A stretch of DNA of 64,000 bases from DATBJG01 sp963790545 (GCA_963790545.1 CAWBPA010000018.1:1-64000); one strand, 5' to 3'; numbered from the stretch's first letter, positions 34,538 to 43,638 are shown. Made by a program: numbers and translations. The notes: a model not told the origin generated them from the sequence alone.

Positions 34538-34920
34538 GAATCAAACTCACCAGCATCATGGTCGACAACCAGGACAAAGCCCTGAAGTTCTACACGCAGA
34601 TCCTCGGCTTCGTGAAGAAGCACGACATTCCGGTCGGCGAGTACCGGTGGTTGACTGTCGTGTCGCCCGAGGGACCCGACGATCTCGAGCTTTCCCTCGA
34701 GCCGAATGCGAACCCTGCCGGAAAAACCTTTCAGGACGCCATCTTCAAACAAGGTATCCCGATTGCCGCGTTCGAGGTGGACCGGATGGATCAGGAATTC
34801 AGCAGGCTGAAGGAGCTGGGGGTGATGTTCACGCAGGAACCGATGCCAGCGGGCCCCGTCGTTGTCGCCGTGTGCGCCGACACCTGCGGGAATCTCATTC
34901 AGTTGTATCAGCGCGCGTGA
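34534..34920 (+). CDS. VOC-family protein
   Basis: 128 residues. Typical single VOC domain: MRIKLTSIMVDNQDKALKFY, ILGFVKKHDIPVGEYRWLTV, VVSPEGPDDLELSLEP, AAFEVDRMDQEFSRLKELGV and VCADTCGNLIQLYQ. It forms an AraC-VOC pair with the preceding gene, an arrangement typical of small stress or resistance operons. The substrate is unknown. Confidence 0.88.
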   Translation: MRIKLTSIMVDNQDKALKFYTQILGFVKKHDIPVGEYRWLTVVSPEGPDDLELSLEPNANPAGKTFQDAIFKQGIPIAAFEVDRMDQEFSRLKELGVMFTQEPMPAGPVVVAVCADTCGNLIQLYQRA

Positions 34921-34945
34921 CGCGCCGTCAGGCCTTCACGCGTGG

Positions 34946-35362
34946 CTACTTGGGGTTGGCGCTGCCTGGTGCGTTCTGATTCGAGGAACCTGCAAACAGC
35001 TGTCGGCCATCTTTGAACGTGATGCTCGTGGCATTCGCCGTCGGCGTGCCATTGCGAGCCTGAAAGCCATCGATGACAAGAACCGTGCCGGGAACCAGAT
35101 CCTCCTTGCGCCAGCCGCGCCGGTAAAGCGCATTGGCGCCACCGGTCTCCCACGCCCATTTCACGACCTTCCCGTCTTTGCCGCGAACGTCGATGTAGAT
35201 CCACGCGTGCGGGTTGGACCACCGCATCTCAGTGACCGTACCGGTCTGCTTCAGCGGTTTCTTCTCGTCGTACTCGGCCGAGAACGAATGATGTGCAACC
35301 GCCGGCAGCGTCGCACACGACACGAGCCCCGTGACAATCCAAACGAAACTCACTCGTCGCAT
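34946..35362 (-). CDS. DUF6152 family exported protein
   Basis: 138 residues from ATG 35362 (signal peptide MRRVSFVWIVTGLVSCATLP then AVA). Family marks are AHHSFSAEYDEKKPLKQTGT, NPHAWIYIDVRGKDG, WAWETGGANALYRRGW and GTVLVIDGFQARNG. It begins two bases after the stop of the upstream PDLxGxW gene, so the two are an operon. Confidence 0.82.
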   Translation of the reverse strand: MRRVSFVWIVTGLVSCATLPAVAHHSFSAEYDEKKPLKQTGTVTEMRWSNPHAWIYIDVRGKDGKVVKWAWETGGANALYRRGWRKEDLVPGTVLVIDGFQARNGTPTANATSITFKDGRQLFAGSSNQNAPGSANPK

Positions 35363-35364
35363 TG

Positions 35365-36990
35365 CTACCTCGTAGAGTTGGATCGGCCAGCCTTTTTTCT
35401 TGCCTCGTCCCTGATGTCTTTCAGATGCTGCAGATCCTGGTTGTCTTCGTGACACGCAACCTCGAGGAGCTCATCCTTCTGCCGGTTCAGCGGCAGGGCA
35501 ATCGTCCAGGGCCGCGTGTACACCAACGGGTCGGAGACCGTCGCTTGATAGTTGACTCGGTCTCCGTTGACCGGCGTGAACCGTTCAATCACGCGCTCGG
35601 CATGGCTCACAAACTCGCCGACTTCGTTCAACCACGCCTTGCCATTTAAATTCGTAGTCTCGACCACGAGCGTGTCCCCGTCCCATCGTCCCACAGAATC
35701 ACCTTGCCAAAGCCGTACAGAGTCCGGAAGGTGCGGGCGACCGTCGAGTGCAATGACGCGCCAGGACATCCGCTCGTGCAGCACGACCACAGCGCCAGGC
35801 GGCTGGAGAATGTGCATCGGAGCAGGGATGTACATCGACCGGGGCACGCCGCCGACAAAGCAGTGTGCGGTCGGGTCATCGTACCCCCGCTCGGGGCGCT
35901 TGCGGTTCTCCATTTCGACCTTAGCCCAGGGTTGGACGGGCAAGTTTCCATCGGGCGGATCGACGATGATGCCGCGGCCGCCTGGCGTGAGGAAGTCGAC
36001 ATCGTGTTTGCCCAACCCGTAGTTGCCGCCACCCCCATCCGGCATGTAATAGCCTTGCAGATCCGGTTTGCCATCCGCCATACGCCTAATCGGCGGTGGT
36101 GGAGTGGCAGGCTGCCCGGCGGCAGGCTGGGGCACTGGAAGGTCGAACGACTTCGGCGCGCTCATAGCCGCCCAGTCCGCTGGAATCTCAACGGGCGTCG
36201 TCGACGGCCCTGGATACCACGTACGTGGGTCTGGTTCGAACGCACCATTGGCCTCCTCGAGTTCAGCCTGGCACTGGTACTCGAGAATCCGATCACGGTC
36301 CTTGTGCCGGTAGAGTGGCATTGAGATCTTCCACGGTCGCGTGAAGACTTTCGGATCGTCGATCGTGGCCTCGTACTGAATGGTGTCGGCGTCGCTCATC
36401 GTGTAGCGTTCGACCACGTGGAGCGCGTCGCTATGAAACGTTCCCGTCGTGTCGAACCACGTGCGGTCATTGTGATGCTTCACGTCGACGACCAGGGTAT
36501 CGCCCTCCCAGCGCCCGCGGGAGTCGCCCATCCAGAAGTCGATGCCTTCCGGTGCCGGGGCGCCGTTCAGGTAAATCGTCCGATACACTTGCGACCATTC
36601 GAAGGTGATCGCAATGTGCTCGGGTGTCTGATAAATGTGGAAGGGGAACGGCATGTACATGATCCGCGGCACACCCGGCATGTAGCAATTTTCGAGCGGA
36701 TCGGCCGTTTTCTGATTCGCCGCGTTCGCGAGCCGCCTGGTTGCAGTCGCGGGCTGATACGGAATGGTGCCACCTTCGACGACACTTCGGCCGGCGGGCA
36801 TCGCGTGGCGCGCGACGTGATCTTCGAGACCGGAGGCTGCCGTATTCCTGACTTGCCAGATTCCTTGGAAGTTCGGCTTCCCATCCGCCGTCCTTGGAAG
36901 AACGGGGCCGGGGGCGGTGCGGTCACAGGACGATACGACGAGCAGGATCGCGAGAGAGCACGCTATCGATGCGACTGAACGACACGGCAT
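35365..36990 (-). CDS. Two-domain PDLxGxW-family lipoprotein
   Basis: 541 residues from ATG 36990; an in-frame ATG at 37026 is less likely. MPCRSVASIACSLAILLVVS then SC is a lipoprotein signal with Cys in the lipobox. Two homologous halves follow: RTADGKPNFQGIWQV...WEGDTLVVDVKHHNDRTWFD and RMADGKPDLQGYYMP...WDGDTLVVETTNLNGKAWL. Each half carries the MYMPFPFHIYQTPEHI/MYIPAPMHILQPPGAV block and a closing 'YTRPW' block. It is an internal duplication of the family seen singly elsewhere in the window. Function unknown; surface-anchored or periplasmic. Confidence 0.72.
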   Translation of the reverse strand: MPCRSVASIACSLAILLVVSSCDRTAPGPVLPRTADGKPNFQGIWQVRNTAASGLEDHVARHAMPAGRSVVEGGTIPYQPATATRRLANAANQKTADPLENCYMPGVPRIMYMPFPFHIYQTPEHIAITFEWSQVYRTIYLNGAPAPEGIDFWMGDSRGRWEGDTLVVDVKHHNDRTWFDTTGTFHSDALHVVERYTMSDADTIQYEATIDDPKVFTRPWKISMPLYRHKDRDRILEYQCQAELEEANGAFEPDPRTWYPGPSTTPVEIPADWAAMSAPKSFDLPVPQPAAGQPATPPPPIRRMADGKPDLQGYYMPDGGGGNYGLGKHDVDFLTPGGRGIIVDPPDGNLPVQPWAKVEMENRKRPERGYDDPTAHCFVGGVPRSMYIPAPMHILQPPGAVVVLHERMSWRVIALDGRPHLPDSVRLWQGDSVGRWDGDTLVVETTNLNGKAWLNEVGEFVSHAERVIERFTPVNGDRVNYQATVSDPLVYTRPWTIALPLNRQKDELLEVACHEDNQDLQHLKDIRDEARKKAGRSNSTR

Positions 36991-37011
36991 ACGGCATTGT
37001 AGAATGCGCGG

Positions 37012-37084
37012 GCGTTGCTGAACCACGAATACCCTAAGGAGACAAATTCTCAGTTAAACCACGAAGACACTAAGGACACGAAGT
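37012..37084. repeat. Word-like intergenic repeat
   Basis: AACCACGAATACCCTAAGGA and TAAACCACGAAGACACTAAG are near-copies of one phrase. The related phrase GTCCTTAGCGTTGAAAGG appears inverted at about 51121-51140 and another variant at about 37675-37700. These look like dispersed repeats in gaps between genes. Confidence 0.5.
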
Positions 37085-37174
37085 TTGGTGTTCATCACGG
37101 CCACACACTGATGATTCAATGTCCGATTCGAGTCGGGGCCATAGGCCATATTGGAACGGGGAGTCGTTGTTCTG

Positions 37175-37627
37175 ATGCGCGTTCTTTCTATCCCAGCGCT
37201 TCTCGGCCTCGTACTCGTCGCCTGCAGATCGATGCCACCGGGAGTGGCGCCGGCCCGCTACATTGTCACCACCGCCCCGCTCGGCATCCGGGGCGTTTCT
37301 CAGGGGCTCTGCGTAGCGGTCGATCCGAACGACCCACAGGGTATCTGGTGGTGGGAACCCGGACGGTCGGGATGTTCCAGCCGCTCGACCGGTCCCGGTG
37401 TTTTTCGCGCGGAACGCGCGACGGTGCTGCCACCCTCGCAATCTGGCGCCATCGCGGCTCGCTTCCGTCTGCGGCTGATTGTCGGTCCGGGGTCAACGAA
37501 GCCTGACTTCGCTGACATCGCGCTAGTGCTCCACGACGACCGGATGCGGGCTATGGCTTCGGCGGTCCTGGTCCCAACTCAGCGGCAAAATCACCTCGAG
37601 CTACTCGAGCAACCGCTGGGTCCTTAA
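37175..37627 (+). CDS. Small lipoprotein of unknown function
   Basis: 150 residues from ATG 37175 (MRVLSIPALLGLVLVACRS, a lipobox at LVAC). The mature part (PARYIVTTAPLGIRGVSQGL, AVDPNDPQGIWWWEPGRSGC, ATVLPPSQSGAIAARFRLRL, NHLELLEQPLG) has no motif I recognise. The gene stands alone between repeat-bearing gaps. Confidence 0.6.
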   Translation: MRVLSIPALLGLVLVACRSMPPGVAPARYIVTTAPLGIRGVSQGLCVAVDPNDPQGIWWWEPGRSGCSSRSTGPGVFRAERATVLPPSQSGAIAARFRLRLIVGPGSTKPDFADIALVLHDDRMRAMASAVLVPTQRQNHLELLEQPLGP

Positions 37628-37773
37628 TGGAGTCACACCCAACTCGGTGCCAGATGTCCTTGGATGCCACGGAACTTTATTCCGTAGCTTCGTGGCCGTC
37701 GTGTCGTCGTGGTTCAAGTCGTCTTTCTTGGTGGCCTTGTGGTGATGGCTGGCGCGGTGGACTGAAGTTTGCG

Positions 37774-38859
37774 CTACTTCTGTCCCTGCGCCGCTCGTTC
37801 CGCACGCGAGGCGGTGATGTAGTCTCCGATCGTCCGGTTCCCCTCGTGGCACGCGTATTCCCACCACTGGTACGTCGGATCGAGCTTGAGCGGATAGCGC
37901 GCCGTCCACGGACGTGTGAGCACGACCGGATCCTCGGTCGTGATCTCATAGCGCAGCATCTCGTCATTCAACCGGGTGATACGCTCCGTGATTTTCATGG
38001 CCTCGCTCGTGGGAAAACGATTCCCCTCCGGCGAGCCCATCACGCCAATATTGGTGGCCGACGCGCCTGCCAGGAAGTTCCTCGTCTCGATGACCAGGGT
38101 CGTGCCCTCCCACCGCCCACGGGATGCGCCAAGCCACTGCTTGATGGCAGGTGAGGGAGCCGGTCGTCCATCAACCGGGATGATCCGTACTTCGTGAACC
38201 ATCTCCATATTGAAGACCACGTACCCGGGCACTTGGAGAATCTGAACACCGTTGTTGTACCGGTAGGGCATCATCGACGACGGCATGCCGCGAGTGATGC
38301 AGCGGTCCCAGGTGTCGAAGTCGAGTGGGGAATCCCAGACCTGCGTTTCGTCCGGCAGGGCCCAGCTGCTCTTCATCTGCGCCGACAGCCGCTTGCCTTC
38401 GGCCGTCAGTTCAGGAAGGCGTCCTGTCGGTGGATCGACAATCAACGCGGTCTGACGCTGCGGAAACGTGGGATCGACGATGCCGGCCTGGAGAGCCTGA
38501 CCGAAGTCTCCTTTTGCGATCGCGTCCGCATGCCGATCGCCTCGCTCGGTGGCGGCCGCCAACCGGGTCTGGTATTCCTCCTCCGTGAGAAACGCCCGAT
38601 TCGGATCGCAGGGCGTATCGTCGCGCCGACGACCGGCACAACGTTCGAGTGGCACGCTGCCAACGTAAGAGATCGGCCACGTTCCCTGAAGGTCCGGATC
38701 ACCCCACGCGGTTCTCGGGTGCACCCAACCCCTGGGTGTCTCGATGAAATGGTTGGCCTCGCTCGGGGGTCGACCACTCGATTCCTGTCCAACTGCAGTC
38801 GCGACACACAACATCGCGCCTATCAGAACAGCGGCCGCAGGATGACTTCTTGAATTCAT
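37774..38859 (-). CDS. Exported PDLxGxW-family protein
   Basis: 361 residues with a leader (MNSRSHPAAAVLIGAMLCVA then TAVGQ). RTAWGDPDLQGTWPISYVGS and VPLER mark the long branch of the family, which has an extra helical block with a catalogue-like ERCAGR insert. Later blocks are ALIVDPPTGRLPELTAEGKR, RCITRGMPSSMMPYRYNNGV, VHEVRIIPVDGRP, RWEGTTLVIETRNF and VVLTRPWTARYPLK. It is related to the proteins at 49901 and 54500. Function unknown. Confidence 0.72.
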   Translation of the reverse strand: MNSRSHPAAAVLIGAMLCVATAVGQESSGRPPSEANHFIETPRGWVHPRTAWGDPDLQGTWPISYVGSVPLERCAGRRRDDTPCDPNRAFLTEEEYQTRLAAATERGDRHADAIAKGDFGQALQAGIVDPTFPQRQTALIVDPPTGRLPELTAEGKRLSAQMKSSWALPDETQVWDSPLDFDTWDRCITRGMPSSMMPYRYNNGVQILQVPGYVVFNMEMVHEVRIIPVDGRPAPSPAIKQWLGASRGRWEGTTLVIETRNFLAGASATNIGVMGSPEGNRFPTSEAMKITERITRLNDEMLRYEITTEDPVVLTRPWTARYPLKLDPTYQWWEYACHEGNRTIGDYITASRAERAAQGQK

Positions 38860-38879
38860 AGAGTTATCGACGACTTGAG

Positions 38880-39941
38880 TCAGCGTGCCTGGGACGTCTC
38901 CTTTCGCACTGCGCGTTCATTTCTGCCTGCGAAGGTCCGAATGAAATGCGTGACCGTCCCCTGACCATTCCTGACGAACTCGATCCCTGTCTGGCTGACG
39001 CTGGACAGGAATGCGGTCTCTGACAGCGCGACGAACAACCGGTCTACGGGAGCGGCAGGATCCTGCACGATCAATTGGTCACCGGCAACAGTCACCACCA
39101 CGTCGCGTCCTGGAGCCAACACATACGTGCCCGCATAGTGATTCAGTATCGCCTGGCTTACCTTGAATCCGGCAGCCAGGTGCGTTCTGCTGACTTCGTT
39201 CTCACACACGTCCTCGAGCAGCACCGTATCCGGTGCGAGCGTTTTGTCCGCGCGCAACGTAAAGGATTTTGTGAACGTCTTGGGATCATCGATGGTCATT
39301 TCGTATTCGATATTTCCAAAGTCGCGCCGCCGAAACCGTTCGGTGATCCGAAGACTTTCGGTTTGAGGATGCCCACCCACATCGAGCCACCCCATGTCGT
39401 TGAACCCGGCAGACCTGACCACGAGCGTGTCCTCTTCCCAATGCCCAATCGAGTATCCCAACCAGGCGGGATTGGGATCGTTCGGCAGCTCACGACCATC
39501 GGTAAAGATGGTTCGATGGGGACTGTTGGGCGACTCGTGGAGTATCACGATCAAACTCGGTGTCTGAACGATTCTCGACAGGCCTCGAAAATTGAGGAAC
39601 GGAACACTCACGGGCAGGCAGTGCGCCAACGGACTGTCTTTCCTGAAATCCTGGACCCGCTGCAGGCGCAAGGTCTCAGCCCACGGGCGGACGTCCTCGG
39701 GTTTCAGATTTCTGGCGACGTTGTAATCGTACCCATAGTCGCCGGTGCGACCGGCCCGCCAGACCCCAGACAGGTCCGGCTTGCCGTCCGGAGTCCGAGG
39801 GGTGGGCGCAGACAGGTTCGGTTTCCCGTCCGGCAGGCGCGGGATTCCCGGCGTCGGATAGTTGATCCATTGAGCGGCGGCAGGTGCGGAGAGCAGCGAC
39901 AGCAGGGCTGCAGCGACTATTGACGAGCTAATGGCTTTCAT
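38880..39941 (-). CDS. Exported PDLxGxW-family protein
   Basis: 353 residues from ATG 39941 (MKAISSSIVAAALLSLLSAP then AAAQ). The N-terminus carries the tandem motif RLPDGKPNLSAPTPRTPDGK then PDLSGVW. Shared blocks are HCLPVSVPFLNFRGLSRIVQ, VILHESPNSPHRTIFTDGRE, HWEEDTLVVRSAGFNDMGWL and ERFRRRDFGNIEYEMTIDDP. An extra ~90-residue C-terminal beta domain (YAGTYVLAPGRDVVVTVAGD) is unlike its paralogues. It is co-directional with the gene at 37774. Confidence 0.72.
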   Translation of the reverse strand: MKAISSSIVAAALLSLLSAPAAAQWINYPTPGIPRLPDGKPNLSAPTPRTPDGKPDLSGVWRAGRTGDYGYDYNVARNLKPEDVRPWAETLRLQRVQDFRKDSPLAHCLPVSVPFLNFRGLSRIVQTPSLIVILHESPNSPHRTIFTDGRELPNDPNPAWLGYSIGHWEEDTLVVRSAGFNDMGWLDVGGHPQTESLRITERFRRRDFGNIEYEMTIDDPKTFTKSFTLRADKTLAPDTVLLEDVCENEVSRTHLAAGFKVSQAILNHYAGTYVLAPGRDVVVTVAGDQLIVQDPAAPVDRLFVALSETAFLSSVSQTGIEFVRNGQGTVTHFIRTFAGRNERAVRKETSQAR

Positions 39942-40078
39942 CTGAACCCCCCGGACGATGATACAGCGTCTCGACGCGAAGGATCTCGCGCTTTGAGACA
40001 CCCGGTCGGGCCATGGTGCCAGTAACAAGAGACATGGTAAAAAATGCAGGAGATTCAGGCCGACTGGGGAGGGCAGCG

Positions 40079-41512
40079 ATGTCGAAGACTTTTGCCGTGA
40101 CGGTCATGCTGATCAGCATGCTGCTCGTGAGCATGTCCGCACAGGACGCCAAGATGGTCATTGCGAACGCGTCCAAGGCGATGGGCGCAGAAGGCCTGGA
40201 CTCGATTACCTATTCAGGATCGGCCGCGATAGGCAATTTCGGTCAGAGTCGAAGCATTTCTGCTCGACTCGCGTCAACGTCCATCAGAAATTACACGCGC
40301 ACCATCGACTTCATGAAGCCGATGTCTCGGGCCACGGGCGATACGTTTCCGCCTGCCGTTGAAGGTGCGCCGCCCCCCGAACCCGGCACGTACGATCAGA
40401 CGATTACGCCGGACAATCTGGCTTGGACCGAGCACCTTCAAATCTGGACGACGCCATGGGGGTTTCTGCGAGGGGCGGCCACAAACAACGCGACGGTGCG
40501 ATCTCGAAAGATTGAAGGCGTCCAGTACCAAGAGGTGACGTGGAGTCCGGCCCAGAAGGCACCGTCAGGAAAATCCTATCCGGTGATCGGCTACATCAAC
40601 GCGGAGAACATGGTCGACCGCGTCGAAACCTGGGTCGAGCATCCCGTCCTTGGCGACATGCACGTCGAGTTCACCTACTTGAAGTATGACGACTTCGATG
40701 GCCTGAAGGTGCCTACGAGGATCTCGCAGAAAATCACGGGAATGGAGATGTTCGTGGTCGGAATCAACGACGTCCGCGCGAATCCACCGGACCTTGCTGA
40801 ACTCCTGGCCCCTCCTCCAGCAGATGAGCGTGCCAGTGGACCACCCCCACCACCGGCTGTCGCGTCCGAGAAACTCGCGGACGGCGTGTATCGAATTACT
40901 GGCGGATACGTGGCCCTGGCGGTCGAGTTTCGCGATCACGTGGTCGTGCTCGAAGGCGGACAGAGCGAGGCCCGCGGTCTGGCAATCATGGCCGAAACAA
41001 AACGCCTGATCCCCAACAAGCGAATCAAGTACGTCGTCAACACCCATCCACACTTCGATCACGTCAGGGGACTTCCGCCATTCGTGGCAGAGGGTATTAC
41101 CATCCTCACCGACGACAACAACAAGTACTTTCTCGAGCAGGCCCTGGGCTCCCCGCGCACGCTGGTTGGAGATGTCCTCGCGAAATCGCGCAAGAAACCC
41201 AAGGTGGAGGGTGTGATCGAGAAGATGGTGCTCCGGGACGATACTCGCACGCTCGAGTTACATCACATTGAAAAACTCGAACATAGCGACGGCATGGTCG
41301 TGGCGTTCTTGCCCAAAGAGCGCATTCTGTTCACGGCGGACTTCAACGTTCCGCGGCCAGGTCAACCCGTCAACCCGTCGATTGCAACGCTCGTTCAGAA
41401 CATCGAACGCCTGCAGCTGGACTTCGACCGGCACGTCATGGTCCACGCGCCCGAGCCCGACCGGCCGATGACCAAGGCCGATCTTCTGGAGCTCGCCAAG
41501 AGAACCAATTAA
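40079..41512 (+). CDS. Exported metallo-beta-lactamase-fold hydrolase
   Basis: 477 residues from ATG 40079 (MSKTFAVTVMLISMLLVSMS then A leader). The first ~270 residues are a beta-rich lipoprotein-carrier-like domain (IANASKAMGAEGLDSITYSG, VIGYINAENMVDRVETWVEH). The C-terminal part is an MBL fold: EKLADGVYRITGGYVALAVE, YVVNTHPHFDHVRGLPPFV (HxHxDH), and ERILFTADFNVPRPGQ, HVMVHAPEP for the later ligands. The catalytic substrate is unknown. The leader implies periplasmic action. Confidence 0.84.
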   Translation: MSKTFAVTVMLISMLLVSMSAQDAKMVIANASKAMGAEGLDSITYSGSAAIGNFGQSRSISARLASTSIRNYTRTIDFMKPMSRATGDTFPPAVEGAPPPEPGTYDQTITPDNLAWTEHLQIWTTPWGFLRGAATNNATVRSRKIEGVQYQEVTWSPAQKAPSGKSYPVIGYINAENMVDRVETWVEHPVLGDMHVEFTYLKYDDFDGLKVPTRISQKITGMEMFVVGINDVRANPPDLAELLAPPPADERASGPPPPPAVASEKLADGVYRITGGYVALAVEFRDHVVVLEGGQSEARGLAIMAETKRLIPNKRIKYVVNTHPHFDHVRGLPPFVAEGITILTDDNNKYFLEQALGSPRTLVGDVLAKSRKKPKVEGVIEKMVLRDDTRTLELHHIEKLEHSDGMVVAFLPKERILFTADFNVPRPGQPVNPSIATLVQNIERLQLDFDRHVMVHAPEPDRPMTKADLLELAKRTN

Positions 41513-41640
41513 GAGCAGTTCTCAGTTTTCCGTCGTCCGTTTTCCGTTCGTGCAAATGCGTAATCCCTCAGATTGATCAAGAAAACGCCAGACAAGCACG
41601 GATGACGGAATACGGAGAACTGAAGACGGAATAGCATCCG
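41513..41640. repeat. Intergenic inverted repeat region
   Basis: The gap after the MBL gene holds TTCTCAGTTTTCCGTC and, inverted about 80 bases later, GACGGAATACGGAGAACTGA. The word ACGGAATACGGA also occurs in the gap at 20089-20096 of the ubiquitin-like operon. It may fold as a long hairpin. Confidence 0.45.
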
Positions 41641-41685
41641 CCGTATAATGGCTGCTGATTCAGGCCATTACGAGTGGAGACTGGC

Positions 41686-42114
41686 GTGCGAACTCATCAG
41701 TTCCGCATCGCTGCAGGCTTCGAGGCGTGCTTCTGCGCGCTCGCTCTCGGCAGCGTTGTCATTTTGAGCGATACCCTGGTGGCTCACCACACGTTTGCCG
41801 CGTACTACATCGAGGAAGACACGATCGAAGTCGAAGGCGATATCGTCGAGTTCCAGTACAAGAACCCGCATTCGTGGGTCTTCGTTCAGGGGCAGGACGC
41901 TTTTGGCAGGTCAAAAGCGTACGCGGCCGAATGGGGCGGTACGTCGCAACTCGAGCGTGATGGCATCACGAAGAACACGCTGCGCATCGGCGACAGCGTC
42001 CGTATCTGGGGTTCGCCGAGCCGCGATCCCAACGACTCCCGCATGCGACTCAAACGCATCGAACGGCGATCCGATGGCTGGCAATGGAGGCCGGCCCGTC
42101 GCGAGAACCGCTGA
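41686..42114 (+). CDS. DUF6152 family exported protein
   Basis: 142 residues from GTG 41686, with GTG 41674 also possible. Leader VRTHQFRIAAGFEACFCALA then LGSVVILSDTLVAHH. Family marks are AHHTFAAYYIEEDTIEVEGD, YKNPHSWVFVQGQDAFG, YAAEWGGTSQLERDGIT and GDSVRIWGSPSRDPND. A TATAAT at 41644-41649 could be its -10 element. Unlike the two other copies, no PDLxGxW gene is adjacent. Confidence 0.8.
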   Translation: MRTHQFRIAAGFEACFCALALGSVVILSDTLVAHHTFAAYYIEEDTIEVEGDIVEFQYKNPHSWVFVQGQDAFGRSKAYAAEWGGTSQLERDGITKNTLRIGDSVRIWGSPSRDPNDSRMRLKRIERRSDGWQWRPARRENR

Positions 42115-42308
42115 CCGGCCACCACTCGCTGCTCCATCACATCATCCAGGTCGGGCGCATTGAAATCGGACAGGTATTGCTATGCGCGAATATCCCTGAT
42201 ACAGGGTCCCTCGAACGGTGACCAGCTGGTCCTGCTGATTGGCAGGCACGGCAGTTGCTGCGGCAGTGCGGGGCACCAGTGTGGGAAAGGAACACGGTCG
42301 ACCACGTC

Positions 42309-42680
42309 ATGGAATCCAAGAAAAATTCAGCTATTTCGTTTCTCAAACTGGCGGCTTCTGGGCGGGCCCGCGACGCCTTCGCCAAGTACGTCGGAACCGG
42401 GTTTCGCCATCACAATCCGTTCTTTGCGGGTGACGCACAGGCGTTGATGACCGGCATGGAAGAGAACGCCCGCCAGAATCCAGACAAGCGTCTCGACGTT
42501 CTGCGTGCCCTCGAAGACGGCAATCTTGTCGCTGTGCATTCGCACGTGCGACAGAAGTCGACCGACCGAGGCGCCGTGGTCGTCCACCTCTTCAGATTCG
42601 AGGGCGAGCGCATCGTTGAACTCTGGGATGTCGGTCAGCCAGTGCCAGCCGAGTCGGTGAACCCCAACGGCATGTTGTGA
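42309..42680 (+). CDS. SnoaL-like (NTF2-fold) protein
   Basis: 123 residues from ATG 42309. NTF2/SnoaL pattern: AISFLKLAASGRARDAFAKY, GTGFRHHNPFFAGDAQALMT, VLRALEDGNLVAVHSHVRQK, VVHLFRFEGERIVELWDVGQ. The HHNPFF and WDVGQ blocks are typical of the 'nuclear transport factor 2 family' predicted cyclases or hydrolases. It lies 24 bases before an SRPBCC gene on the same strand. Confidence 0.8.
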   Translation: MESKKNSAISFLKLAASGRARDAFAKYVGTGFRHHNPFFAGDAQALMTGMEENARQNPDKRLDVLRALEDGNLVAVHSHVRQKSTDRGAVVVHLFRFEGERIVELWDVGQPVPAESVNPNGML

Positions 42681-42704
42681 ACCCCTCGCCGAAAGGACTT
42701 TTCA

Positions 42705-43187
42705 ATGAACACAATGCAGCTGACCGAAGCGCCGGTGGCCACGACGGGCATGCTCATACGAAGACCTGCGACGGATGTGTTCGAGGCCTTCGTCAACCCC
42801 GACATCACCACCAAATTCTGGTTTACCAAGGGCAGCGGCCGGCTGCAGGTTGGGAAGCAGGTTCAATGGGAATGGGACATGTACGGCGTCTCGATGCCGG
42901 TCACGGTGAAGGCCATCGAGCCTGACGCGCGGATCCTCATCGAATGGCCTGGTGAGCATGCGCCCACCACGGTTGAATGGGTCTTCAAGTCCTTGTCTGT
43001 TGACACGACGTTCGTGACCATCACCAATGCCGGATTCCGCGGCGATCCGGACCAGCTCGTCAAGCAGGCCCTCAATTCGACGGAAGGGTTTGCGCTGGTG
43101 CTCGCGGGGCTCAAGGCGTTCCTCGAACACAAGATCCAGTTGAACCTCGTGCCCGACCGCTTCCCAAAGGTTCTGGGAAATCACTGA
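42705..43187 (+). CDS. SRPBCC-domain protein (AHSA1-like)
   Basis: 160 residues. The START/AHSA1-like signature is present: MLIRRPATDVFEAFVNPDIT, TKFWFTKGSGRL, QWEWDMYGVSMPVTVKAIEP, ILIEWPGE, STEGFALVLAGLKAFLEH. These small lipid- or ligand-binding cavity proteins are commonly encoded next to ArsR regulators, as here with the operon 92 bases downstream. Confidence 0.85.
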   Translation: MNTMQLTEAPVATTGMLIRRPATDVFEAFVNPDITTKFWFTKGSGRLQVGKQVQWEWDMYGVSMPVTVKAIEPDARILIEWPGEHAPTTVEWVFKSLSVDTTFVTITNAGFRGDPDQLVKQALNSTEGFALVLAGLKAFLEHKIQLNLVPDRFPKVLGNH

Positions 43188-43212
43188 CCCCGTTGGCCCA
43201 GGAGAAACGGGC

Positions 43213-43278
43213 TTGACAAGCAGCGTTTGGGTGATGTATTAAACCTATCGGTTATTTAACTGAACGGTTCAGCACACG
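43213..43278 (+). promoter_or_regulatory. Promoter and likely operator of the ArsR/SRPBCC operon
   Basis: TTGACA (43213-43218), an 18-base spacer and TATTAA (43237-43242) form a strong sigma70-type promoter. The transcript would start near 43249. AACCTATCGGTT and GAACGGTT surround TATTTAACT at the start site, an inverted repeat fit for ArsR autoregulation. Confidence 0.65.
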
Positions 43279-43638
43279 ATGCCCACCGACCACCTCAGTA
43301 CGACGTTTGCCGCCCTGGCGGACCCGACGCGACGGGCGATCCTGGCGCGCCTGGTCTCGGGCGAATGCTCCGTCACCGAGCTTGCAGAGCCTTTCGACAT
43401 GAGCATGCCCGCCGTTTCGAAGCACCTTCGTGTGCTCGAGCGTGCAGGTCTCATTGCGCGGGGACGCGAAGCCCAGTGGCGCCCGTGCCGGCTCGAGGCT
43501 GGCCCCCTCAAGGACGTGGCCGACTGGGCCGAGCGCTATCGCCACATCTGGGAGGCCCGCCTCGACCGACTTGATGCGTATTTGCAGGAGCTGAAAAAGA
43601 AGGAGAAGAAACATGCCCGTAAGCCGCGTAGGAAATAG
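43279..43638 (+). CDS. ArsR-family transcriptional regulator
   Basis: 119 residues with the ArsR winged helix-turn-helix: TTFAALADPTRRAILARLVS, CSVTELAEPFDMSMPAVSKH, LRVLERAGLIARGREAQWRP. The metal-binding cysteines of ArsR proper are missing (only Cys at CSVTEL and CRLEAG), so this is the metal-independent ArsR subgroup that pairs with SRPBCC proteins. Its stop lies 26 bases inside the next gene. Confidence 0.9.
   Translation: MPTDHLSTTFAALADPTRRAILARLVSGECSVTELAEPFDMSMPAVSKHLRVLERAGLIARGREAQWRPCRLEAGPLKDVADWAERYRHIWEARLDRLDAYLQELKKKEKKHARKPRRK

Noticed and set aside
33684..34979. Single 431-residue protein spanning AraC and VOC
   Set aside because: Only the AraC part has family character; the upstream part overlaps the sigma factor and the downstream part is the VOC gene in a wrong frame.
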